Part shown: positions 11,601-26,600 of the stretch, one piece after another | Position numbering within the stretch: position 1 is the stretch's first letter | Layout: every line of letters starts with the position of its first letter | Origin: Colius striatus | Taxonomy: Eukaryota > Chordata > Aves > Coliiformes > Coliidae | NCBI RefSeq assembly: GCF_028858725.1 | Contig: NC_084763.1 | Coordinates: 50,414,152 to 50,478,151, forward strand | Reading direction: 5' to 3' | Length of the DNA stretch: 64,000 nucleotides | Made by a program: the position numbers and the translations under genes | The notes under the pieces: generated by a model | Told to the model about the DNA's origin: nothing | Database searches by the model: none | What the model saw: the letters and a program-made list of their open reading frames with translations, nothing else

Positions 11601-14600
11601 GCAATATTAGAGTGCTTACTGGTCTTTCTGATCACATGCTTCGTTAGTATATTCCTCCCCAGAGTCAAGAAACTAGGTATTTATCTACAAAGTCTACTCT
11701 TAAATTGGAGCCCTGAAGGAGGTCCAAGCCAGTGAGTCAACTAAGGCTACAGTGAATACAATGAGCAAGAGCATAAACTCAGTTAAAATTAAGACACTAC
11801 ACTTGGTGCCCACCTTTTACATGAAAGTCAGGGTTGTATGTTATGGCTCAAGAGACTATAAAAGAACGCAGAAATCATTGTCATCTCCCGCTTCTTTAGA
11901 CCTAGGCCACTTTCAGGTACTGGCCTATGGGCCACCTGCTTAGGCTTACTCTTTATTTATTCTAAGAAACAAATGCAGGATTCATCAGGCCAGAAAAAGA
12001 GGATGCAAAAAGCTTATTATTAGAGAGACACTCCCTCTGTCTCCGAGATAGCTGGATGCTGGTCCCGATGTATGAGACCCTAAATTTGTTTGTGGATACT
12101 GCCCTTAGTTTCTCAGTCCTGTTGTTTTTCACAGCTGTTTCTCAATACTGTTGTTTTTCATACCTTTCCCCCTGCTGCATTCTCTGAGGGCAAAAATTTC
12201 AAGGTGTTTTCAGCACTAGTAACCAAGTTGTAAAATACTGACAATAAAAAGAACAAAACCCAATAGTTCAAACAGGAGAAAGGTGTGCATGGGTTACTTC
12301 AATCACCTCTGCATGTCCAAGCTCACCTGACAGATAGGAACCTATCTAAAAATAAGCACAGCAGTTTCAAAACACACCTAGGAGCATTAAGCCCCTACCT
12401 CTTCTAGTCCAAGTTGCTCCATAGAGTCACAATAAACTTCACTGTCTGAATCACTGGTTAAGTGCTGAGTTGCTGAGATCTCTTCTGTGCTCTCCTCATT
12501 TGCACCTGTGGAAAGGAGATGCCACACATGCTTGGAAATGGAAACCAGCTCTGGCAAAGAGTAAAGCAGTGAGTTCAACGGTCTAAGCGAGCTTCAGCTC
12601 CTGCCCCTTTGGTCTAGGACTGTCAACCTAAAGTTAGAATCTGAATAAGGTGGTTGTATCAATAGAGGGATTATATAAAACTTTTCCTAATGGAAAAATT
12701 ATAGCTAGTATTGGCACTTCTGCATTAGAAGTTGATAACTTTAACTTTACCTCATTCATTCCACTCTCCTTCCTAAGCCCAGTATAAAGCAGCTCTACCT
12801 AAAGTTATGTGTTAGTTTTAAAATGATACACATTGGTTTCAACACTGACATTTATAGTATGTTCAGAATGACAAATAAGACACTAGTGATTTTTATTTCA
12901 CTACAAATTAGCTTTCAAAGCATAAGAAGTATAACGATTTTAAAAGAAAGCAACTGTATTTCTGTGGGTTTGGGCCTCTCTGAGTTCATCTCTCCTTCTG
13001 CAGGAGATCCTAAAAGAATATCAGTTATTTTAAACTGATATTCAATTTCATTGGGTTTGGGGTATTCTTTCTTCAGATTTCCACAACTAGAAGACATCAT
13101 GGCTAATCTCTGAATCCCAGGATTAAGCTTTCAAGAAAAAAAAAGTGCTTTCCATAAAAAACATGTGCAAATGAAAACATGGTCTTGCAAGGACAATACC
13201 TGGGTGAGCACTGTTATTAGTTATTTCTAGGCTTGGCTCCATTTTCTTTATTTCTTCCTCTGGGTTCAAGCCATTCAGAGCAGATTTGGACTGGATGCCA
13301 TTCTCCATATCTGGGATAAAGCTGTCCTTGGAAGAGCCATTAGCAACAACACTTTCCAAATCCTTCACAGCTGCTGGTTCTGCTTCCACATTCTTGTAGT
13401 CTGCACAAAAACAAAAACCCCTTGCAAACAGAACACTACACACGTTCAGACATATTTCTTCAAGTAGCTAACCTTCTCATGGCCTGGATGTACAATGTAC
13501 CTGCAGAACAAAATATATAAATGCTCCTGGATTCACATTCCCAGAGATTGTTCTGTTCTTGTAAAAAGTGTAAATATGAAATGTAATTTGCAAGTGATAT
13601 TAAGACCTAAGTAGGCAAATCCAAAGTAGGTCTCTGATGAAATAAACAATCTTCATGTCCTTGGAGGGAAAAAAACTGTACAGAACTCTAAATATGCAAT
13701 TTCATTTGGTTTTCACTTGATGCTGATATTTCTCAAAACTCTTTATGGACCCCCTAAATGAATCTCACTGAACCAGAAATTTCCAATTCTACTGTTACAG
13801 CCCATTCCCCACAGACAGCACTAGCAACAAACGATACAGGATACAGACTTCATCTCAAACCTACTGACAGGACTTTCTAGCAGAGTCAAAAATTGTATGG
13901 CATAGCTCACAAATTTGTAGCAGTTCTAAATCTTATAATCCAGGCTGAGACACTGACATTTCTCACACATGCATCCACGTGTATTTGCATCTAGTTTCCC
14001 CAAAGCAGTACGGCACTCTTGATCCTCTGGGATCTTCTGTCACTTAGGTGGGTATGAAATAGCTTTGGAAGAGACAATAGTCCAAGGGCAGAAAACATAC
14101 CCTTTCCATTTAGCTGCAGTTCTTTTTCTTCCTCCTCACGAAGCCCTTCTTCTTCTGATTCTGCTCCACTGTCACTGCTTTCAGCTTTCCCATTCACAGC
14201 CTTTATCTTTGGGGTGGAATTCATGACATTACTAAGGCCTAAGGAAAAAAAAATCAAAGAGATAAAAAAGATGTATTTTAAAAGAATCAAACCTAGAACT
14301 CTTCTCTCCCTCAAACTATTAGTCATAGCTCTATAAACGTATCTCCATATTAGAAGATGCACCAAATAATGCCAGCTTTGTTGCCATAAGCTCCTTCTTA
14401 ATTGGTTTAATGCTTCTCTTTTGTGGCTTACCACAGAGTGTCTGACTACTGCTGAAGAGATTCAGAGAAAGAGACAGGAGGCCACTTTCACTACCCAGTC
14501 TCAAATCAGGACTATGACTGTATTTATGGTATAGCTGCAGCAATAATATTTGATCTAGAACCAACGTGGCCATGTTCTTTTAAGCCCAGAGGTCAGCTTT

Positions 14601-17600
14601 TGGGCTGAAATGCTTCAAAACTGCTCTCAACTTAGAGGCAGATTTTAAAATATTGAATTATGTGAGCAACTGAGTTGAGTAAATGTAAATGATATCCCAT
14701 CTATATCTTAAATTAGACAAAGTAACTTTCTACGCCTTTGATCACTCCAAGGATCAATTTACTCTGACTGTACAAAGAACTGCAAGGTAAAGATTCTTTC
14801 AAAATATGAAGAACTTAAGGTACACTTCAACCACATCCTGTACAAAAGATATGGTTAAAAACATCCTGATAATCATTTAAGCCTCCTATGTTAAGGGCAG
14901 GGCAATAAAGTACAAAGAGGGGAGAGTTACTGTGAGACACTAGCACAGTTTACATGTTGACTCCAAGCCTGAAGTCTCTGTCTTAACTGTCACCACAGCA
15001 GCCATTTGCATAATTTCTACTTTCCCTTGTCAGAATTCCAAAAGGTTAACTCTGACATTTAGTCCAAACATTAAACAGCAAAATAATAACCAATCATAGT
15101 TGAGTTGCCAAACCAGCTCTGTTACTTTCTTTGCCGCACAGTAATTTAGACCTAAGGGTTTTGTGCTTTCATCTTGCAGTGAAGAGCCTTCCCACATTCC
15201 TCTACTTTCAAAGCTTATCTGTAGTTTAAAAAAAACAACAAAAACCAAAACCAACTTCTTGTCTAGAAATCATGACTATGACAAATATCCTGCTCACCTC
15301 AGTTTTACTGCAAGGTAAGGTTTCTATAGGCACCCTACATCACTGCTTTGTATTGATTTAATCCAACTTTCAAGTGAAGATTAAAAAGAAGCTTCTTTAT
15401 TGTAAAGATCTGGAAACGCTATTACATTCTTGTAGTCTACAAGACAGACAGGCAGTTGTATGAGCATTTTCTCCTCACTGAAGAACACTTCTTATTTGCA
15501 AGGAAATTTGTTTCACATGAGAAAAATCCCAACATATTCCCTGTTTCATCCCCATCCGCACGTTTCATTTATTGTGAAACCCATTTCTCAAGATGTTTTT
15601 CTGAGAATCATCAGTGTGGGGAGGACAAGGTAGCAGTTAAGTCCTCACAGCATGAGCATTAAGCACAGACACAGCTCCCTTGGCATGATAAGAGGGCAGG
15701 CATCACCTTTCCCTTCGAAACAAAAAGGGGCTGTGGACACAATCATCCATGTGTCCTACCCAGTCGTGGGAGTAAACCGGAAAGACAAGACGAGGCAGAA
15801 CATTCAGCTGTGAAGGAAGGCACATTAAAACTGTAAAGCTCCTCACCCTACCAAAGATACTGAAAAAAGCCCTTGCTACATCATAAGCTTTTTTCCTAAG
15901 ATGTACTTTTTTCTCTTTTTGAAGGGAAGGTCTTCAAACATTCAAGCATGAATTTGAGACCTCAGTTTCAGTAAGGAGGTTTGGGGTCCACACATATTTA
16001 AATAAGGAGGTTGAACTGGCAAAAAGTATCAACAGTAACAGATTTATGGTGTCATGCCATGGGACACCTGAGCAACTGGAATCCCTAAGGATTGTATTTC
16101 TTCCACAAAGTCACCCTTGTGATCCTGACCATGAAGAACACCGAATTTTGGCCACTTAAAAACACAAAACCTAACTGAGCACTTTTCCCCCGAGCTCTTA
16201 CACTGCTATCCTCGTCACATCCATCCCCAATTGCTTTGGCTACTTGGTAAAACCAACTTGCTGCTGTTCTCGTCGTTGCTCCAAAGACCTCCCAAGAAAC
16301 CAGCAATGATGACTAATATTGGCAGTGATAGGGTTAAAGATTAAACAGGGTCAACTAGTAATGACTTCTACAGGCCCTGTTGGCAGGTTAAGGGCTACTC
16401 CCTGAAGAATGTACCTTGTAATATGAATTAGCCAAGATAAGCAAGCTTTTAAAATCTTATTTGCTTTGTGCTAATCATACCCACTCCCCTTCACCCCTTT
16501 ACTCTGCCTGTTTACCTATTTCAACTGCAGGCAAAATGGTAGCAGCTGTCTCTGTCGCCCTCATTTTAGTCCTATACAATCCCTCTTGGTTTATTATTTC
16601 CATCTCACTGCCTACAACACCAAGCCGTGAGATTTGTGACAGTTTCCTAATCAAAGTCACACTGCTCTGCAGCTGTACAAGGAGTTATATTCTACTGCAA
16701 AAGCCGGAATTGGGGATTTTTTCATGCTGTATATTAAGAGCTGTCTAACAGTAACACCATGAAAGCAGAAGGATGTAACAGAAGAAAATGGTGAGACTGA
16801 AAGGCTGTGAAGAACAGACACACAGCCTCTCCACAAGCTTTCAGCAGATGTTTATTTTCCTGTGTCAGCTCTAGCTGGACATTTCCTAAGAGCAATTCTA
16901 AATATATATCTCTTTAAAGGCAGCACTTCAATTCTTCTCAGTGACCTGTGTAACAGGGCCAAGTTCCTCAAAGAATATGTATTTGACTCCAATATATTTC
17001 AAGGTACGTTTTGTTACCCAGACAGGAGTTAAAAGATTAAATGCCTCTCTGTAGATCTGCCCCAGCTCAAGGGTTGTTTTGCAAAGAAAATCTAGCTTAG
17101 CAGGTTCTTCTCATATGCTTTGTATTTTTGGTTTTCTGAGCAGGCACATAATTTTTACACAAAATGAACATGTGCTGCTGGAGCTGCGCTGACGGGAGGC
17201 TCAGCACAACACAGTATCCTCACTGAATTCCTACAACCTCTTTCATTCTTTGCAAACAACAGAGATCAAAAACCAGTCCCTAACAGCAGGTGAAACACAT
17301 CATAGAACATTTAACTAGCTGTGTACACCCTCATCATTTAATGCAAACCACGTGCTTCTGTAAGGTATCATAACTTTACTATCTGCTCAATAGCAGCAAA
17401 ATCTCAACCACTAAAAGATTATTTCCTTGACCTACACTAATGTCGCCTAATATACAGATCTCTTTGCTCTCTGATGTTTAAGTAGGCTCAAACTATCAAC
17501 ATACAAGTCTCAGAGAGACCTGTACTTTGCTGATCAGGTGACTAGAATTTTTGTCTCCCCATCACATCCTGAGGTTTCGTGCCTGGGACTGATGCAAATT

Positions 17601-20600
17601 GGCTCCCTGCTTTCATTCCAAGTTGATGCAACCACAATCTGCCATTTCCAATGCACTTCATTACTCAAACCTCCACCCCCTTTTTGAAATCGATGCATCC
17701 CAATACTGGCACAAGTTCAGTGCAAAGAGTGATTGCAGTCAGAAAGGAGAAGGGTACATGCAAGCATCTGGGAGCAATAAGTTCTACAGCTAGATGAACA
17801 AGAGCTTCTATACTTTCATTTCCTTCCATTCTTTTTAATATAGCACACTACAAAGAAAATTTCCAGGGGCTGAGCCTGCTCTGTAACATCTGTTCTACAG
17901 CACTCAAGTGAGCTGCCACCACAAAGCTTTTAGCAAGGTCTCTCAAAGAGACAGAAAAATATAAAATATCTTACTTTGCCACTGTTTTACACTTAATGCA
18001 CTTAAAAGTGGTAGGTTCTCAAAAAAGTGTATTCCCTAGCCACACAGATCATGGCAGCCACATCTTTCTCTACAGAAAGATCTTCCCTAGCTTTACAGTA
18101 ACAGAAAAAAAAGCCTCTCTTTTTTTTCTTTTAGTATTCTCCAGAAGACTACAGTCTTGCTTTCTCAGCATTTTTTTTTTCTCTGCTCATGTGGTTTCAA
18201 GCTGCTGAAGTGATGCCACTGGATTTCAAACAAATTTCATCAACAATATCCATCTCTTTATTTATCATTTATAAACATCAAAACAATAGTTTGTGGGTAA
18301 CACAGACAATAGCAGTTTCTTAGACATTTATATTAACCTGCAAGTATGGTATTTAGGATTACTGACCAGTCACCTCAAACCACTACGGTTTTCTCTTCAA
18401 TATCTACAGTTTCTCATCTCCATCCATATAGTCAGGACCTATTCCCTTGAATCTTCAGAACACTTTCCATATGAATAAGGTTACCAAGTTTTTGGGTTGA
18501 TTTATGCATTTCCCTCCTCCCTGTCACACCTTCTGCCAGTAGAGACGCCCTGGCTGGGATTTCCTGACAGAGAGCAGCACAGGGGAGAATGGCAGCTGCC
18601 CCAGAGGCATTCCCAGAACTCACAGGTGTCCCAGGAGGCTACCAGACGCCCAGGGCACACATTCCCCAAGCACACACTGCTCAGGTGCATGGTGCATGTG
18701 CAGCAAGACCAGTGGATCCAGGCTTCCCCCGCTACTGCCAGCACCTAAGCCAACATTCACAGGTGAGAATCAACATGAAGACTAGCTGGTTCTTAGATAT
18801 TTAGAGTAACTTGCAAGAATAGTAAGATCACTCCAGGATCCAAAGATGTCCCCATGTCTGGTACTACTTCCCTCTGGGAGAATGAGCAGGACTTTCTAAG
18901 CTTCCTTCTGTGTGGAGGCAATAGTCAACATTTGGAACTTTTACTTTGCATGGCAAGCAGAGAAGAGCAATGCACTTGAGTTTTGTCCCAGAATTACAAA
19001 ACATAAACATAGTGAACTCAAAACCCCATAAGGAAAACTGAATTATGCCTGAAAGCAACAGAAAGCCATATTGCTGAATCCTTTATAGTCTACAAGCTCT
19101 ATAATATTGTAGCAGGAATCAAAAATTGTTTTGCCCTGGGTAAGATAAACACGACACAACATTAAGATCATGTTCTCCTGCCATCTACTCCAAGCCTACC
19201 AGCTGAACAGCCCTCTGCAATGCCCACACTAAACACAGCCTCACAGACAACAGATGGCTCTTCCATACATCTTAGACGCTGCGATTAAAGTAATCTTTTT
19301 TCTTGCTGTAACAGAGCTATACGTGAAACACCAGCCCATGCCCACTGGGCACTGTTCTGAGAGGAATCAAGATATGACTACTGAACTCTGTTTTTCCCAA
19401 GCTTCCCAGACTTCTGTCTGCTACTTTGGCTTTGTAGAACACAGCTGTGAGAAACCTGGATCTCAGCTCTCTCAGCACAAGATCTTAACTATGAATGAGA
19501 TCTCTAAAATGTAAGACACTATAACATCTTATAGCAAGTAAACATCTGCCTGATTCTCAAAACCTGATGAGCTTTTGTCATTTTCCCTTGAAAAATGGGA
19601 ACAGTTGGCTGGCTGGAGGAAAAATACCCAGGTCCAATGACAAATTATGCACAAAAACTGTTACTGTTGACTCATTCCAGCATAAAACAGAATACAGACA
19701 GGCTTTTCTTTCCATTGAAGAAAGCTTCTTTTAGCTCCCTCCACTTTGAAAGAAACAATTTTTATTCTTATATTTTCACTTTTTGATCTCTGCTTCTCAC
19801 CCTGTGGCGACATATTCTCTGCTGCTCTGTAAGAGAGAGGAGCTGTTGATATTCTCAAGCTTGAGCTATACTGATGCTCTGCCCTAATTTCTAACACTGT
19901 TAAACAGCACTGGCATAAATCCATCAGTTTGAAGTCGAATGACAAAGTAGGCTCAGACTGGAAAAGACTGAAGCAAGTATATATTGCAACAAGAACATGC
20001 CACAACATGTTGAGACACTGATCCACATCTCATTGAGACTCTCCACTGATTTCGGCACTTACTGGCCCAGCCCTTAATCCTATAATTCCATCCTGCAGCA
20101 AACACAGCAGAGAATGTTTGAGCTGCTTATGAAGGTGAGCTTTTAATAAAAAATGTGTATAGTAAGTTTCACACTAGCCTCCCTGAATATAATCTGTAAC
20201 CTTGATTACAGCTGCTAGCACTGGAAACTAGAAGAGGAGAAAAACTTTAGAAGATGGAATTTTTAAAACCTCTCTCACCCATCCACCAGCTTCTCCTGCC
20301 CCATGCTTGCCCTGTCTTAATGAAACTACTAGCTGTGGTGCTGCCACCCATTCAACACAGCCTACTAAAGCACAGCAATTTCAGAGTAACGGGGATTTTA
20401 GCTCTCTTCTCCCCTTCTTACAAAGCATTAAGAAAATTCACAGTCATCAAGGTCCCTAAAAAATCATAGTGAGGAACACAGGAAGAAGGAGATCAGTTTA
20501 GCAAGTGTATTTCAAGTCAAACAGAAATGAAAAAGTGAGCTTATGAAGCAGAGGGTGTTTCACAGAAGAGGCCCACACACAAGCAGGAAGAACGTGCCAC

Positions 20601-23600
20601 CAGATGCTTCATTACAAAGCAGAGATGCTGAAAACAAAATGAGAAGCTCTTTGTGAAAATAAAACCATTTGAAAAGAGAAACTGATCACATGCAATGCAC
20701 ATGTATTGCATTTTAAGAGTAAGAAAAGTGTTTCTACCTGGAAAGTATTAGTTAAGAACACACTTTTTTGAAGTACTAACTACTGCCTTTAAAACAGAAG
20801 TTTTACATATATTTCCTTGTTGTAAAAGCACACAGACCTCAGAGAGTATCATCTTTTAAACCTAGCTTCCACATCCAATGCATGAAGACCCTGAGACACT
20901 GGAGAACAGGTGCAGTTGCCTGTGAGCCAGGCCGGCTGCTGCCCCTCACACCAGGCACTGCCAAAGCGGTGCCCTGAATGGGCTTGAGGCCAAACAGGCG
21001 ACACCACCATCAGCGGCACACACAGCAATATGAGTCGCCTCGCTTCAACACGGCTGTGTCTGGTGCAATTCCAACACAGCTGGAAGCCACGTTTTCAGAA
21101 GAGAAACACTCGTTAAGATGACAAAGTTTAAGAGCGTTATAATGCTGAACCTTTCCGCAGCCTCTGCAGTGCATTGGTTTGTCATTACTGGAGGCAACAT
21201 TTAGTCTTCGCAAAGGCTTACGAAGAGTACGACTACTCAGCATAAAGGCAAAGGGTCATCTTTATTTCTTAGGGTTTTAAAACATTAAATGTCTTGTCAC
21301 AAAGCAAAAACAATACATGGGAAAATTCTACCAAAGAGCTTGTGAATAATTTCCAGATAGTTTGCTTGGCTGACATCTTGGTGTGAGTCTGTTGGGTAAG
21401 GATTTTATTGCTCCTCTTTGGATTTACTCACATTCAGAAAAAAGAAAAACACCAACAAACATTCTCAAAGAAACACTGAGAAGGACGAGTTGTCTCTGAA
21501 ACTCTTGACAGTTTGAACTCAGCATCAGATAAGTAGGGTGCCAATTCTAGCCCACCTTCAGTTTCCTCAGGTATAACATGACAAGAAAGCTTGAATGTCC
21601 ATTCTGAATATTTCAAATTTACTAAGCAACAGTATTTTGAAGCTTCTTTGTCTTTTTAGCATTGGTTTGGACATGAGATTCCTTCTGCATTTATTAGCAA
21701 GTGCAAAAGGTTAAAGGGCTACTCTTGTAAAGCATCCAACAGTCCTCCCTCTACTCTTCCACCAGCTGCAAGCAAAAGAGTCCTTCTCTAATATTGTGAC
21801 AGTTACCTACTCTCTTCTGCAGCATTATGATGCTGAAGCTCTGTGAAGGGAAACCACTTTCTTCTTTGATGTCTAGTATTTTAAGTACCTGAAAATTAGT
21901 GATCTTGATACAGATTAAATCTGATGGAAGAACAAAAGGCAAACTCAAAATAGAATGGGCCAGGAGTAAGAGACTCAAGAGAAGAGTCTCAGTTTCCAGA
22001 ACATACCAATTGGCTGTCCATGAAAAAAACATCTTCCACAACAGAAGCTACAAAGAGTAGGGGCTTGGGGGCAGGGGAGGAAATAGGACTGGAGAAACTA
22101 AACACAATCAAAATGTAACCATGTATTAATTTTTAGCAGTATGGCCACCTATGTCTACATCAAACACAGGCTTGGGAAAACTGGTTCTATTTTTTAGCGT
22201 GATATCTGGAAGACTGAAGGCACTCTTGCTTCCACACCTCTGTGAAACATTTTGAGACCTGTACTGTAAACAATTATTTCCAGCTTCACTTTTAATTGGG
22301 GAAGGATTAAGAGCAATGAAGAAAGGCTTTCAATGTCTTAAATGCAATGGTAAATTTATAACATACAACAGGCTGTGTGAAAATTCTGTCTTAATTCATT
22401 GTGGCATAATTAGATATTGCAGCTTTAAACCTTATGAATGATGTCATTTCACTGGATTTCTGTCAGTGTTGCAATAAAGATGAAGTTTGCTATTTTGTTT
22501 TACTTATGTTACCTCTTTCCAAAAAAAAAAAAAAAAAATATCCTAAATTTGTTGTTGAAACAGGTATACTTTAACCTCCACAATTCCCTGTTTGCCTAGG
22601 CAAGTCACTTTTTAAAGTTGGGGCTTTGGGCACTGTGCCATAGACACCAAGTCCAAATAAATCCTTATTACACAAGATCACTGATCTGCACTTACTGATA
22701 CTCTGACAATCTTGCCCCTAAATCCAGCAGTCAGGCAAGCTTGTTAAATCCCACACATGAAGATGAAGCATGGACAATTTTAGTTGAGGCAAGAGTCATA
22801 TAGCTTTCAAAATGACCATTGAACTTCTAACATTACTTCTACCTCACAAACAATGGAAAACTACTTCTGTTTGAGATGTGATAATAAACAAAAAAATCAT
22901 AGAATGGTAGGGGTTGTAAGGGACCTTTAAAGAAACCTACGTTCCTTTAGAGTGAGGGGAAAAAGCCACACACAAAAGGCAATTTAACCATCTGATTCCT
23001 ATCACTTAAACGTATTAAACCAATTAATTGGTGCAATGGTTCGTTTTTTAAAAACTGTTTCAAGAATTGAAACACAGCAGAGTAAAACGGAACTGTAATT
23101 TTAAGCCAGGTTTAAACAACTCTGCTACAACCTTATGAACATGTTACTCGTAACACAGTAACAAAACATTTTCACAATGGTATTGCTAAATAAAAATCAC
23201 CACACGGATTTTTATGTAGCTACGAGACACCACTAGGTTTGCCACTTGACAGAGATTTTAAATGTTTAGATATTCCTTTCATGAACTCGAGCCTCAGAAA
23301 AACTGAACTTGAAAGTTTCACAAACTCACCTTAGATTCTGTATTTATTAGAGAAATCGTGACTAAAAAAGCATGGATTTTGATTGTGGATTTATTTTTTT
23401 AGATCAGATGACACAACTGGATTACAAACTCTGCATGCAGTTTGATAATCCATAACTGTATCAGGATGTAGCAGAACACATTTTGAAGAGCTGTTTCTTT
23501 TATTAATAGAAAGGCAGAAACTAAATTTGGTTAGGTGAGCTGTTTGTTTGAAATACTCTCCTTTTTTTTCAGGAAGCGGTTTCCTTCAGCAGCTCAAAAA

Positions 23601-26600
23601 GCCAGTAGACAAGGACCAGAAATGCAGCTTCTTAACCTTGTTTTGTATTTTGAATGAAAAATATAACAATAAAAATAAAAATCCAGCCTAAGGAGGTGGC
23701 AAGCCCAGAAGTCACAAATGTTGGCAGGATGTTACTAGAGCACCAAAACAATGGAAAACAATGACTTACACATAATTTGTTATTCCTACCTTCCAAATAC
23801 TTAGAGACTTTCTCCATTCGAACTGCCGTATGGTAAAGAGAATGAATAGAAAGATGCAACGTTTAGCTTTAAAATCATTGACAGAAACCAAGCCCCAAAA
23901 AATCTGCAGTTGTGATTATTAGTAGTACAAAGGAAGTTATTTGTCCGAACCTGAGGTTAGGTCAGATCCTCTGTTCTTTTTATCTTCTACTATTTCATAG
24001 AACGGGCCTATTACTTGTAGCAGTTCTTCGACTTTGTCCGTCATTGGCATACTCTCAAGAATCTGCACAAGTCCAAAATATGAAGCATCTTATGAAACAG
24101 CATTTCAATGATTCATTCATTTAAACTGATGGTCACTGTAAAACCCAGCAACTTTGCACTAAGTCACTTAACAAATTATTATGGTTATTTATTAAGTGAA
24201 AACAACGAAAATGTAATTTGCCAAACAAAAGTCTTAACTAGCTGTATTAACATTTTTTTTAGGTGAAGGGAATGTGGGAGAGCTAATGCATTTGCCACCA
24301 CTAAAGGCTGCCTCAGCACAGTATTAGTAGATCTTGGAATCCATTATTTCAATAACTCCAAACTAAATCATCTCGAAGCTCAACAGGCTGCTGTTATCTG
24401 ATAAAATTCAATTCCTCAGTTCAGTTTTTCAAATGGGAAGACTTGTCTATAAAATAAAATTGAAGGACTCTTTCTTGGAAGATTCTTCATACTTGTCAAA
24501 CCATGTCATCTTCAACAGAATGTAAGGAGCAGATCAAAAGTGTGCTACTGAAACCATCTAAACCCAAATGACAAATTGGACAGAATACAGCATGACTGAG
24601 ACATTGCAAAGACATACTTAGTAGAGCAAACTAGAACCGAATTCTGCTCTTGAAGTCATTAGAGCTCACTCTCAATAAAAATAAGAATTTCATTTCAAAT
24701 GACAAAACCAATACCTTTGATCATCTGACAGAAGTGCAGAAATCTTCAATTTCAAATACATCAAACAGGAGAGACAGTAATTGAATTTTATTTTAAAACT
24801 CTACAATTATTATTGTCCAATTGTAGGTCAAGTCCTTTCAACCAAGCTTTTCACTGATACATTTGTTCCTCTTTCATCCTCTATTTGTTTTTTTTTTAAA
24901 AAAAGGCAATAGCTCCAGGAAAAGACACAGGTAGAAGCAAACTAACAGCTACACAGCCTCCTCCAGAAGAAGAATGCCAAGAAAGCAACAGATGGAGGTA
25001 CAAGTTGCCACAGAACATGCTGCTCAAAGCACCAACCACATCACCAAGTAGTAGAAGCAAAAAGTACAGCATTAGTTCCTAAAGCTGGAGCTCCAGTCAC
25101 CGCTTGCAAGCCAATGAAGGATACCCAGAGTCAACAATCCTATCAAAGTGCAGTCTCATTGACACTATTCAGCATCTCTAATTCTGTATCTGTTTGAGAG
25201 AAATTCTCAGTGCTCTGACAGAGCTGCACATAAAACAGAGACAGGGCAGTTTTGTGATTTTTTTTTTAATTTCTTTTTAACTTCAATAGCATCAAGATAA
25301 ACAAGAAACCTATTCTGGAATAACATTTGCAATGTAGTTAGTTCTGTCATCTGCCCACGTTTCATACGTGCACTTCTATGATACCTGCACATAGCTGCTC
25401 TTCATCTGTTCTAAACAGACTTCAATACAGTCTCTACAAGTTGGAGCAATTCTGAGGATCCCACTACACAGTTTCTATCCAAGTAAGAGGTTCATAAATG
25501 TCTCACTTGTAAATGGGCAAGGAAATAGCAAATACTTCCACAGACAAAATCAACTGCTAGCCACTAGGCATAATAGGCAATCTTAAAACTTGAAAGTACA
25601 AAGTAAGTTATTGTGTATCATGAATTACTCTTTTCTTTGGATGTCAGACAATTCATATATGAAGATTTGTTTTGAACCAGAAATGCCATATAGCATTAAT
25701 GCTTCTTTATGCTAAGGTATCATTCATTTCTAACATAGAACTAAATCATATATTTGAAGTGTAAATAGTTTAAACAATATTGCAATATAAAACTTCAGAA
25801 ATGCTACTTTGAAGACAAATTAACCTTAAAGAAAATGCATGTGAGCTCAGATTTATCTCAGCTAAGACTGAGACATGTTTTGTCATCTCCCACCAGTACC
25901 TCAAAAATCTCATCCAGACGTATTCCTCAACAGCTGTTATTTTTAAGCCTACCACATGAAGGAAAAAAAACCCCACCAAACAAACTTACACCATAGGTAC
26001 CTTGTGGCAGAGTCATCTGAAGCATGTACAGCCCAAATTCAAAATGTAATGCTAGGGACACGCTTCAGGGGCAAGAGGAAGAATCTGGCAATCTTACACA
26101 CCCTTAAACACAGCCCTGTGACAGCAGCATACAAGCTGGGGTTTGCCCCCTCAGACACAGATACCTATGCAGCAACAGTAGAATGCCCCCAGTAACACCA
26201 TGAGGATTAGTGGAGTATGTGCTGACAAAACAGCCCAGTGGAGGCATTTGAACTGCGCTTCCACTGACATTTCAAGTAGAGTCAATTGGGTTGGAAAAGC
26301 TGAAGCTGGTATTTCAAATGCAAGAGCTGGAACAGTATCAAAGCAGGGTAAACAAATTCCCCAGTTCCAAAGCTGAGCGAGACAAGAAGTCATTTGCTTT
26401 CCCTTCTATACATGTAATCTGTAGAGAGGCAGAATATTTTTGCTTCATTGGGGTCAAGTAAGTAGACTTCCTCACAGGAGGCTTACTAGGGCTTTTTTTT
26501 TTAGAACAAACATTGCAATTTCACTTGGTTTAGTCAGGACACTAATTATTGCATTGAAACAAAATAAGATACTCCACTGAAGTATTAACACTTTTTGAGT

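Larger units (their letters stand above)
6643..12398 (-). other. ACBD5: ACBD5 introns 7-9 (between exons 10, 9, 8 and 7)
   Basis: Intron 9 (6643-8210), intron 8 (8411-10035) and intron 7 (10313-12398). Apart from the CR1 pieces at 8561 and 10751 and the hairpin at 11437-11489, this is unique AT-rich sequence in which I see no gene. Confidence 0.85.
14239..23950 (-). other. ACBD5: ACBD5 intron 4, 9.7 kb
   Basis: The largest intron. It is AT-rich with two GC-richer patches (about 18500-18760 and 20880-21240) of unknown origin. It also holds an A-run of 18 at 22521-22538, a CR1 tail relic at 22895 and a cysteine-rich open frame at 21010-21243. I see no supported gene. Confidence 0.85.

Noticed and set aside
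22521-22538. A-run as the tail of a processed pseudogene
   Set aside because: The sequence upstream of it shows no coding homology, and no target-site duplication is visible.
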